Below, piece after piece: positions 7,342-13,588 of a stretch of DNA of 20,311 bases. Source of the stretch: Prevotellaceae bacterium UBA1710. GTDB taxonomy: Bacteria; Bacteroidota; Bacteroidia; Bacteroidales; Bacteroidaceae. The notes under the pieces were generated by a model. The model was given only the letters and a program-made list of their open reading frames with translations. It was not told the DNA's origin and ran no database searches. Both the position numbers and the translations under genes were made by a program. The DNA lies in the NCBI GenBank assembly GCA_002317355.1, contig DCJC01000029.1, positions 1 through 20,311 of the forward strand. The letters are read 5' to 3'. The first letter of the stretch is position 1. Every line of letters begins with the position of its first letter.

Positions 7342-7349
7342 CAAAATTA
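7342..7349 (-). promoter_or_regulatory. Possible -7 box for the AraC-type gene
   Basis: TAATTTTG on the minus strand matches the -7 consensus, but no TTTG is seen 19-21 nt upstream. If used, the leader would be about 335 nt. Confidence 0.35.
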
Positions 7350-7429
7350 CAAAAAAAATTCGATATTGAGCATTTCTTTCCCGAAAATCACAAAAAATGT
7401 TGTCCTTTTAACAATCTTTCGTAAAGAAA

Positions 7430-7458
7430 TTGCACACACAAGCAATTTGTGTGTGCAA
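7430..7458 (-). terminator. Probable terminator of the kor genes
   Basis: A perfect 11-bp stem TTGCACACACA / TGTGTGTGCAA with a 7-nt loop lies 30 nt past the korB stop. On the minus strand it is followed by TTTCTTT, a weak U-rich tract. Confidence 0.7.
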
Positions 7459-7488
7459 AATCTATATTTATATGTATTTTTTCTTCTT

Positions 7489-8493
7489 TTACTTTACCTC
7501 CCAGATATCGTTGGTCTCAAGGAGCTCTGCGAAGTTATGATACTTCTTAGCTGCCTTTACCTCTTCGATCTGAGCTGTAACGCAATCATCGTATGTTGGA
7601 GCGTCAACATCACGGATTACACCGAGTGCAACTGGGAAGCCGTCGCCATTGCCCATGAGAGCGAGCTTGAGCTGGAGAGTGTTGTCCTCACAGTGTGCGT
7701 CGTGAACGAGAATATCCTTCTCTGTGATGCCATTCTCACCGATCTTAACAATCTTGAGGCTGAAGCCATCCTGTACGAGTCCAAACTCACGATCCTTACC
7801 GAAGATCAATGGCTTGCCGTGCTCTACGTAGATAGCGTTCTCAGCACGACCTGCAGAGTTATATACAGAAGCATGTGTACCATCGTTGAAGATTACACAG
7901 TTCTGGAGAACCTCTGTTACAGAAGCGCCCTTGTGAGCGTTAGCTGCCTTGAGAACCTCTACAGTGTGCTTGCCGTCAGTAGCAACGGTACGAGCGAAGA
8001 AGTGGCCACGAGCGCCGAAGCAGAGCTCTGCTGGGCGGAATGGATCCTCTACAGTACCATAAGGTGATGACTTGCTGACGAAGCCACGTGGAGATGTTGG
8101 AGAATACTGACCCTTTGTAAGACCGTAGATACGGTTGTTGAGAAGAATCATGTTGAGGTTGATGTTACGACGGTTAGCGTGGATGAAGTGGTTACCACCG
8201 ATAGCGAGGCCGTCACCATCACCAGATACCTGCCATACGCTGAGGTCTGGATTTGCTACCTTAGCACCTGTTGCGATAGCTGCAGCACGACCGTGAATAG
8301 TATTCATGCCGTATGTAGCCATATAGTGAGGCAGACGTGAAGAACATCCGATACCTGATATAACTGCTATGTTCCAAGGGTCAACACCAATCTCTGCCAT
8401 TGCCTTGTGGAGTGATGCGAGGAAGAAGTGGTCACCGCATCCAGGACACCAACGTGGCTGTCCTTTCTTATAATCGTTAGCTGTATATGCCAT
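7489..8493 (-). CDS. korB: 2-oxoacid:ferredoxin oxidoreductase, beta subunit
   Basis: A 334-residue cytoplasmic subunit that binds thiamine diphosphate and one 4Fe-4S cluster. With KorA it oxidises a 2-oxoacid, probably 2-oxoglutarate, to the acyl-CoA and CO2 while reducing ferredoxin. Seen: WCPGCG (C16, C19), GIGCSS (C50) and LQNC (C199), which fit the four cluster ligands, and the TPP motif GDGDGLAIGGNH (91-102) ending in NN at 119-120. The N-terminal YKKGQPRWCPGCG and the EDPFRPAE segment are typical of the KorB group. It follows korA by 105 nt filled with a 9-bp tandem repeat and ends before a hairpin terminator. Substrate preference is taken from family resemblance and is not proved. Confidence 0.92.
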   Translation of the reverse strand: MAYTANDYKKGQPRWCPGCGDHFFLASLHKAMAEIGVDPWNIAVISGIGCSSRLPHYMATYGMNTIHGRAAAIATGAKVANPDLSVWQVSGDGDGLAIGGNHFIHANRRNINLNMILLNNRIYGLTKGQYSPTSPRGFVSKSSPYGTVEDPFRPAELCFGARGHFFARTVATDGKHTVEVLKAANAHKGASVTEVLQNCVIFNDGTHASVYNSAGRAENAIYVEHGKPLIFGKDREFGLVQDGFSLKIVKIGENGITEKDILVHDAHCEDNTLQLKLALMGNGDGFPVALGVIRDVDAPTYDDCVTAQIEEVKAAKKYHNFAELLETNDIWEVK

Positions 8494-8516
8494 TTTGTTT
8501 TCTTTTTTTGTGGTTA

Positions 8517-8597
8517 CTAGTTGTTCTAGCTTTTCTAGATATTCTAGACTTTCTAGAGATTCTAGATATCCTAGATATTCTAGCTTTTCCAGATAAT
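8517..8597. repeat. 9-bp tandem repeat between korA and korB
   Basis: CTAG occurs at 8517, 8526, 8535, 8544, 8553, 8562, 8571 and 8580, exactly every 9 nt. A ninth, degenerate unit (CCAG) starts at 8589. The consensus unit is CTAGATATT. The array fills most of the 105-nt gap between the korA stop and the korB start. Confidence 0.9.
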
Positions 8598-8598
8598 A

Positions 8599-10443
8599 TT
8601 AACCGATGATTTTATTGAATGCAGCGACGAGCTCATTAACCTTGAATGGCTGTCCCTTAACCTCATTGTACTGTGCTGGTACGAAGCCATCAACCTTCAT
8701 GCGCAACCAGCCTGCGAGCTGACCCATGTTCTGCTCAGCAACAACAACCTTTGGATACTTCTTGAGTACCTCAGCTGTGTTCTTTGGAAGTGGGTTGATG
8801 AACTTGAAGTGAGCGAGGGCAACCTTCTTGCCTGCTGCACGCATCTCGTCCATTGCTGCGTGGAGGTGTCCGTATGTACCACCGAAACCAACGATGAGGA
8901 GTTCTGCATCATCAGCATCACCTGCAACCTCGAGGTCTGGAACCTGAATGTTGTCGATCTTAGCCTGACGCTTGCGAGTCATGAGGTCGTGGTTCTCTGG
9001 GTTTGTAGAGATAGCACCTGTCTTGTCGTCCTTCTCAAGACCACCGAGGATGTGCTCGAAGCCCTGACGACCAGGAACTGCCCAGTAGCGTGTACCGTTC
9101 TCAGCACGCATGTAAGGAGTCCACTCACCCTTCATGTTCTCAGGAACGTAAGGAGGGTTGATAGCGTCCATCTTAGCGAGATCAGGGAGCTTGAATGCAC
9201 CAGAACCATTAGCTACGTATGCGTCTGTGAGGAGACATACAGGAGTCATGTGCTCGAGAGCGATCTTAGATGCCTGATAAGCAGCGTCGAAACAGTCTGT
9301 TGGGCTTGTAGCAGCGAGAACTGGCATTGGAGACTCACCGTTACGGCCGAAGAGAACCTGGAGGAGGTCAGTCTGCTCAGACTTTGTTGGAAGACCTGTA
9401 GCAGGACCACCACGCTGTACGTCGAGAACTACGAGTGGGAGCTCCATGATGACAGCGAGGTTCATAGCCTCTGACTTAAGACAGATACCAGGGCCTGATG
9501 TGCTGGTAACAGCGAGAGCACCTGCGAATGCAGCACCTACTGAAGAAGCACAGCCTGCGATCTCGTCCTCACACTGAACTGTTGTAACACCGAGTGACTT
9601 GTGCTTAGAGAGCTCGTGAAGAACGTCTGTAGCAGGAGTGATAGGGTAAGAACCAAGATAGAGCTTGAGACCTGCCTTCTCTGCAGCAGCGATGAAGCCG
9701 TAAGCAGTAGCCTTGTTACCTGTGATATCCATGTAGCGACCTGGAGTCTTCTCCTTAGACTCTACACGGTAAACGTTAGTTGCTGAAGAATGTGTGTTGT
9801 GACCGTAGTCATAACCAGCCTGGATAACCTTGATGTTAGCCTCTGCGATTGCTGGCTTCTTAGCGAACTTGTCGCGGAGGAAGTTGGCAACGAGGTCGAG
9901 GTCACGGCTGAAGAGCCAGCATACGAGACCGAGTGCGAACATGTTACGGCACTTGAGCATAGCCTTGTTGTCCATACCTGTGTCAGCGAGAGCCTCCTTC
10001 ACGATAGTTGTGATAGGGCACTGGATAACACGGTCTGGATCGATACCCATCTCACCGAGGTAATCCTGAGTCTCGAAAGCAGCCTTCTTGAGGTCGCTCT
10101 CACCGAAAGAGTCAGTGTCGATGATGATAGTAGCGTTTGCCTTAGCGTAACGGTACTGAGTCTTGAGTGCAGCAGCATTCATGGCTACAAGAACATCACA
10201 CTCATCACCAGGAGTATAAACCTGACTTGCACCGATGTGTACCTGGAAACCTGATACACCAGTAAGCGAGCCTTGTGGGGCACGGATATCAGCTGGATAG
10301 TCTGGGAATGTTGAGATACTGTTACCTACGGTAGCAGATACTGTAGAAAAAATGTTTCCTGCAAGCTGCATTCCGTCGCCGGAATCACCTGAGAAGCGGA
10401 CAACAACCTGGTCCAACTCCTTAACTTCTAATTCTTCTGCCAT
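8599..10443 (-). CDS. korA: 2-oxoacid:ferredoxin oxidoreductase, fused gamma-alpha subunit
   Basis: A 614-residue protein joining the gamma domain (about 11-200, with VVRFSGDSGDGMQLAG) to the alpha domain (about 240-614). In the alpha domain YPITPATD (266-273) is the substrate and CoA-binding motif, E292 in QCEDE is the likely glutamate that activates TPP, and GGPATGLPTKSEQTDL (345-360) is family-typical. The C-terminal part (about 515-614) is the transketolase-C-like domain. It pairs with KorB to form the ferredoxin-linked oxidoreductase, thought to be chiefly 2-oxoglutarate-specific in anaerobic Bacteroidota, where it supplies succinyl-CoA or runs reductively. It has its own promoter 70-100 nt upstream. 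Confidence 0.93.
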   Translation of the reverse strand: MAEELEVKELDQVVVRFSGDSGDGMQLAGNIFSTVSATVGNSISTFPDYPADIRAPQGSLTGVSGFQVHIGASQVYTPGDECDVLVAMNAAALKTQYRYAKANATIIIDTDSFGESDLKKAAFETQDYLGEMGIDPDRVIQCPITTIVKEALADTGMDNKAMLKCRNMFALGLVCWLFSRDLDLVANFLRDKFAKKPAIAEANIKVIQAGYDYGHNTHSSATNVYRVESKEKTPGRYMDITGNKATAYGFIAAAEKAGLKLYLGSYPITPATDVLHELSKHKSLGVTTVQCEDEIAGCASSVGAAFAGALAVTSTSGPGICLKSEAMNLAVIMELPLVVLDVQRGGPATGLPTKSEQTDLLQVLFGRNGESPMPVLAATSPTDCFDAAYQASKIALEHMTPVCLLTDAYVANGSGAFKLPDLAKMDAINPPYVPENMKGEWTPYMRAENGTRYWAVPGRQGFEHILGGLEKDDKTGAISTNPENHDLMTRKRQAKIDNIQVPDLEVAGDADDAELLIVGFGGTYGHLHAAMDEMRAAGKKVALAHFKFINPLPKNTAEVLKKYPKVVVAEQNMGQLAGWLRMKVDGFVPAQYNEVKGQPFKVNELVAAFNKIIG

Positions 10444-10512
10444 AAATGCTTTTGTTATATTTATGAGTTATAATTTTCCTTCTTATTTCCTGTAGTTTAT
10501 TACAATCTGTTG

Positions 10513-10544
10513 CAAAAGTACACATTTTTATTGACAAATACAAA
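10513..10544 (-). promoter_or_regulatory. Promoter of korA-korB
   Basis: On the minus strand, TTTG (10541-10544), a 20-nt spacer and TACTTTTG (10513-10520) match both Bacteroidota promoter boxes. The start codon of korA is about 70 nt downstream. Confidence 0.7.
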
Positions 10545-10615
10545 TGTTTGCGTAAAAATCTTTACTTTTTGTCAACAAATTGTTTATATTTGCGCTATTT
10601 TATTCATTTTTTCAC

Positions 10616-11461
10616 TTATAGCTCTACTCTTTCTACATTTACGTCCTCGTGAAGGAACATAGCTGCACATTCCTTGAATCGTTCAGGACTTTCTGTTGTA
10701 AAGTAGGATGTAGTGCCATTTTTAGAGCATTTCCTATCCATCTCTTCGTGCCGGTTGAGATAGTCTTCGAGACTTGCTGCCACGTATTCTCCCTGTGATA
10801 CGATCTGCACTCCCTGAGGAACTGATTTACGTAGGGCATTCATAAGGAGAGGGTAGTGAGTACAGCCGAGTAGGATGGTATCAATCTCGCTGTCTTTCTC
10901 CATCAGTTGGTTGATTCTCTTCCTTACGAAATACTCAGCTCCTTCCGTTTCTGCCTCTCCTGCTTCTACGATAGCTGCCCATAGAGGACATGCCTGACCT
11001 GACACCTTGATATCGGGATAGAACTTCTGTATTTCGAGTGTATAGCTCTCGCTTCGTACCGTGCCTTCCGTTGCCACCAGTCCCACGTGTCTTGTCTTTG
11101 TGAGATTTCCTAAAACCTCAACGGTAGGACGTATAACGCCGAGTACTCTTCTGTCAGGGTCTATGAGTGGCAGATCATTCTGCTGGATGGATCGCAGTGC
11201 CTTCGCTGATGCTGTATTGCAACCAAGAATAACGAGTTTGCAGCCCATCTCAAAGAGTTTTAGAACAGCCTCTCTCGTGAACTGATATACGACATCAAAA
11301 GAGCGTGGTCCATAGGGTGCACGTGCGTTGTCCCCCAAATACAGAAAATCATACTGCGGTAGTCGTTTACGCAACTGCTGCAGTATGGTAAGTCCGCCAT
11401 AGCCAGAGTCAAAGACTCCGATAGGGCCTGGGGTTATGTCTCCTTTTAATAAGGTGTGCAT
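10616..11461 (-). CDS. murI: Glutamate racemase
   Basis: A 281-residue cytoplasmic enzyme that makes D-glutamate for peptidoglycan. It has the N-terminal signature IGVFDSGYGGLTI (14-26), the catalytic cysteine motifs GCNTAS (C81) and GCTHYP (C200), and GDNARAPYG (43-51). Length and motif spacing fit the family. The start lies 4 nt after the stop of the third Skp-like gene, so the two are surely co-transcribed, a link to the envelope block. Separate korA promoter sequences follow its stop codon. Confidence 0.96.
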   Translation of the reverse strand: MHTLLKGDITPGPIGVFDSGYGGLTILQQLRKRLPQYDFLYLGDNARAPYGPRSFDVVYQFTREAVLKLFEMGCKLVILGCNTASAKALRSIQQNDLPLIDPDRRVLGVIRPTVEVLGNLTKTRHVGLVATEGTVRSESYTLEIQKFYPDIKVSGQACPLWAAIVEAGEAETEGAEYFVRKRINQLMEKDSEIDTILLGCTHYPLLMNALRKSVPQGVQIVSQGEYVAASLEDYLNRHEEMDRKCSKNGTTSYFTTESPERFKECAAMFLHEDVNVERVEL

Positions 11462-11465
11462 AGTT

Positions 11466-11969
11466 TTATTTCAGTCTGTCAATGATTGAAGATGTGACAT
11501 CCTCTCCAATGACTGGATTGATGTATGGGCATGCATTGTTATCGGTATTGAGAATGGCGATGAGGTCTTTCTCGCTACCTACAGCCTTGATGGCCGCATT
11601 GAGTTTGTTGCGAACAGGTGCCATAATTTCTTCCTCAGCTTTGGCAAGAAGTCGGTCGGATTCCTGCTTGAAGGCTACATTACGCTCAAGCATGCTCTGG
11701 AGTTCGCTCTGACGCTTCTCACGGATAGCTGATGCCATTCCGCTCTGGTTCTCAAGGAAGTTCTCATACTTCTCGTTGAATTCCTTTTGAGCAGTTTCCA
11801 TCTCTGCATCATATTGCTTGCGAAGATTGTTCAGGTTATTTGTAGCGGTGGAGTAGTCAGGCATAGCCTTAAGAACTGCATCATAACTGAAATAGCCAAT
11901 CTTCATCTGCTGAGCACAGATAGGAAGCATTATGAAAGAAAATAATATTATGAAAAGACTTTTTTTCAT
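11466..11969 (-). CDS. Skp/OmpH-family periplasmic chaperone, third copy
   Basis: A 167-residue secreted protein with a signal peptide (KKSLFIILFSFIMLPICA, cleavage probably before QQ at 20-21) followed by MKIGYFSYDAVLKAMPDYS, the usual start of the OmpH fold. A long charged coiled coil follows (about 43-115), then a return strand segment (IAILNTDN) and a short tail. Skp-like proteins hold unfolded outer-membrane proteins in the periplasm for delivery to BamA. It is the most diverged of the three copies here. A terminator stands between it and the second copy, and no clear promoter is seen in the 111-nt gap, so it may rely on read-through. It is coupled to murI. Confidence 0.85.
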   Translation of the reverse strand: MKKSLFIILFSFIMLPICAQQMKIGYFSYDAVLKAMPDYSTATNNLNNLRKQYDAEMETAQKEFNEKYENFLENQSGMASAIREKRQSELQSMLERNVAFKQESDRLLAKAEEEIMAPVRNKLNAAIKAVGSEKDLIAILNTDNNACPYINPVIGEDVTSSIIDRLK

Positions 11970-12019
11970 GATTTTATTCTTTGAGCTTTACTCTCTTCTC
12001 TATACATTATATTATAAAC

Positions 12020-12064
12020 AAAAAAGGGCAGGTCTCCAGTCTTTTGGCTGAAGAAACCTGCCCT
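12020..12064 (-). terminator. Intrinsic terminator after the second Skp-like gene
   Basis: A perfect 9-bp stem (AGGGCAGGT at 12025-12033, ACCTGCCCT at 12056-12064) with a 22-nt loop. On the minus strand it is followed by a T run (12019-12025). It starts 17 nt past the stop codon. Confidence 0.85.
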
Positions 12065-12080
12065 ATATGTTGTAAGTTAC

Positions 12081-12575
12081 TTACTTAATCTTGTTGAGTT
12101 CAGCCTTTACCTCAGCTGTAACGTCCTTTGAGCCTGCACCAATATAGAGAGGAGCTTCAGCACTGAAGATGTATGTGTACTGACCTGCCTTACCTACGTT
12201 CTGGATAGCTGTCTGGATCTTCTGATAGATAGGAGCCATCTTCTCCTGCTGCAACTTCTGGAGTTCCTGCTGATTCTGAGCGTATGTCTGCTGCATCTTC
12301 TGATACATCTCCTGAAGAGAAGCCTCTGTCTCCTTCTGAGTTGTAGCGTTCATAGTAGCCTTTGCCTTCTCGTACTCGTCAGCCTTGCGCTGGATTTCAT
12401 CCTGCATTGCCTTGAGATCATTCTCATACTGCTGTGCAGTTGCCTGAAGCTCACCTTCAATTTTCTTGATATCAGGGAGTGTAGTAATGATGCTCTGTGA
12501 ATCAACGTGTCCAAACTTCTGAGCCATTACAGCCATTGGAGCAAGGAGCATCATCATGATGATAAATTTTTTCAT
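12081..12575 (-). CDS. Skp/OmpH-family periplasmic chaperone, second copy
   Basis: A 164-residue protein with a signal peptide (KKFIIMMMLLAPMAVMA, cleavage before QKFG) and the OmpH opening QKFGHVDSQSIITTLPD. A long Gln/Glu/Lys-rich coiled coil spans about 40-115, with a run of QxxMQ/LQ repeats, then KMAPIYQKIQTAIQNVG and the C-terminal strands. It is a predicted trimeric chaperone for outer-membrane proteins. It has its own promoter with a hairpin in the leader, and an intrinsic terminator right after the stop, so it can be expressed separately from both neighbours. Confidence 0.9.
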   Translation of the reverse strand: MKKFIIMMMLLAPMAVMAQKFGHVDSQSIITTLPDIKKIEGELQATAQQYENDLKAMQDEIQRKADEYEKAKATMNATTQKETEASLQEMYQKMQQTYAQNQQELQKLQQEKMAPIYQKIQTAIQNVGKAGQYTYIFSAEAPLYIGAGSKDVTAEVKAELNKIK

Positions 12576-12620
12576 TTTCTTTTTGTTTTATTATTATTAT
12601 TACTTTTTCTATATTTTCCC

Positions 12621-12647
12621 GGACTTTCCGGTTTATCTGGAAAGTCC
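12621..12647 (-). promoter_or_regulatory. Hairpin in the leader of the second Skp-like gene
   Basis: GGACTTTCC (12621-12629) and GGAAAGTCC (12639-12647) are a perfect 9-bp inverted repeat with a 9-nt loop. It lies between the promoter and the start codon. It has no following U run, so a regulatory, stabilising or protein-binding role is as likely as attenuation. Confidence 0.55.
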
Positions 12648-12673
12648 AGATGATTATTTGTAAAAATCGGCTA

Positions 12674-12704
12674 CAAAGTTAACATAAAAGCTCGAAACAT
12701 CAAA
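12674..12704 (-). promoter_or_regulatory. Promoter of the second Skp-like gene
   Basis: On the minus strand, TTTG (12701-12704), a 19-nt spacer and TAACTTTG (12674-12681) match both Bacteroidota boxes. The leader to the start codon is about 95 nt. Confidence 0.75.
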
Positions 12705-12756
12705 ATTTATCTATGAATATCAAGCAAATATTGTGAATTATTAATATTCTAAAGCA

Positions 12757-13290
12757 TTATTGCACGTTGTAACCGAGTTTCTCAAGCACTTCTCTACTAA
12801 TATCAATCTTTGGTGAAGCGTATATCATTCCGTTATCAGAAGCGCGATCGATAACCATCGAATAGCCTCTCAATTCAGATATACTCTTGACTGCATTATA
12901 GATTTCTTCCTGTATTGGAGACATCAGTGACTCACGCTTCTTGAAGAGCTCTCCTTCCGGACCGAAGTATTTCTTCTTGAGTTCAGATGCTTCCTTCTCC
13001 TTCTGCATGATAGCCTCCTGCTTGGATTTCTTCTGCTCCTGAGAAAGGAATACAACCTCGTTCTGGTAGTTCTTATACATAGTTGAAGCCTCAAGGTTGA
13101 GTGCCTCTACTTCTGCTTGCCATTTCTTTGAAACCTGATTCAACTGCTCATTGGCACGTTCGTAAGCTGGAATGTTCTTGAGAACGTATTCCATGTCGAT
13201 AAGAGCGAACTTCTGAGCATAGCATGAAGAACCTGCGCCAAATGAAAGTAATCCGACAAGTAATGCTATTAATAGAAATCTTGATTTCAT
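12757..13290 (-). CDS. Skp/OmpH-family periplasmic chaperone, first copy
   Basis: A 177-residue protein with a signal peptide (hydrophobic 5-17, cleavage probably after CYA before QKFALIDMEYV). The typical OmpH start is followed by a coiled coil at about 45-125, rich in Lys and Glu (KKSKQEAIMQKEKEASELKK), and a C-terminal strand region with YSMVIDRASDNGMIYASP. It is the copy nearest bamA, as in other Bacteroidota genomes, and is the likeliest main delivery chaperone. It has its own promoter preceded by two identical 10-bp sites, so it is not only expressed from the bamA transcript. Confidence 0.9.
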   Translation of the reverse strand: MKSRFLLIALLVGLLSFGAGSSCYAQKFALIDMEYVLKNIPAYERANEQLNQVSKKWQAEVEALNLEASTMYKNYQNEVVFLSQEQKKSKQEAIMQKEKEASELKKKYFGPEGELFKKRESLMSPIQEEIYNAVKSISELRGYSMVIDRASDNGMIYASPKIDISREVLEKLGYNVQ

Positions 13291-13331
13291 AATTTTTACC
13301 TTTTAAAAATTGTTTGGCAATATTACCGCTG

Positions 13332-13362
13332 CAAAGATAGGTTTTTATTTCTTTCTTCCAAT
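13332..13362 (-). promoter_or_regulatory. Promoter of the first Skp-like gene
   Basis: On the minus strand, ATTG (13359-13362), a 19-nt spacer and TATCTTTG (13332-13339) fit the Bacteroidota consensus, with one mismatch in the -33 box. The leader is about 37 nt. Confidence 0.65.
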
Positions 13363-13366
13363 GAAA

Positions 13367-13397
13367 GAAATCCCTATAAGAAGTTAGGAAATCCCTA
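13367..13397 (-). promoter_or_regulatory. Twin GAAATCCCTA sites upstream of the skp promoter
   Basis: GAAATCCCTA occurs at 13367-13376 and 13388-13397, a spacing of 21 nt or two helical turns. The nearer copy ends 5 nt upstream of the -33 box. The arrangement resembles tandem activator sites; no known regulator is recognised. Confidence 0.5.
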
Positions 13398-13462
13398 AAA
13401 TAATGTGAGTTCGACGATTTTCAATCGATTCGTTCATTATTCGTCTTTCCTCCTAAGCAGGT

Positions 13463-13531
13463 CCAATCCAACTCCAATTCAAGTCCAATCGAAGTCCAAT
13501 TCACCACCAATTGTGGATTGGTGGTGAATTG
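13463..13531. repeat. 11-bp tandem repeat running into a perfect hairpin
   Basis: CCAAT occurs at 13463, 13474, 13485, 13496 and 13507, exactly every 11 nt. The last two units overlap the left arm of a perfect 15-bp inverted repeat (13497-13511 and 13517-13531, core TTCACCACCAAT) with a 5-nt loop. The region lies between the bamA stop and the skp promoter. No U run follows on either strand. Confidence 0.85.
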
Positions 13532-13550
13532 CTTGTAGATTGTATTTAGA

Positions 13551-13580
13551 TATCAATTATCAATTTTCAATTATCAATTA
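13551..13580. repeat. Short ATCAATT repeats after bamA
   Basis: Repeated ATCAATT / TTCAATT units just past the bamA stop codon, a simple AT-rich filler that also forms a weak inverted repeat. Confidence 0.6.
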
Positions 13581-13588
13581 GCCTTAGC

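Larger units (their letters stand above)
7007..7488. other. Intergenic region between korB and the AraC-type gene
   Basis: About 480 nt, AT-rich, with no supported gene. It holds the probable kor terminator (7430-7458) and a minus-strand -7 motif (7342-7349), leaving about 335 nt of possible leader for the AraC-type gene. The short plus-strand ORFs here have no protein-like composition. Confidence 0.6.

Noticed and set aside
7339..8067. Plus-strand ORF of 242 codons
   Set aside because: It lies antisense to korB, whose protein is clearly recognisable; composition (Leu/Cys/Val-rich) reflects the reversed codons of korB.
8517..8597. Coding minisatellite or extended korA/korB
   Set aside because: The array lies between a clear korA stop and a clear korB start; TAG stops recur in one frame, and both proteins have normal ends.
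8809..9474. Plus-strand ORF of 221 codons
   Set aside because: Antisense shadow of korA with no protein-like motifs.
10444..10615. Riboswitch upstream of korA
   Set aside because: AT-rich with promoter boxes only; no conserved aptamer-like stem was seen.
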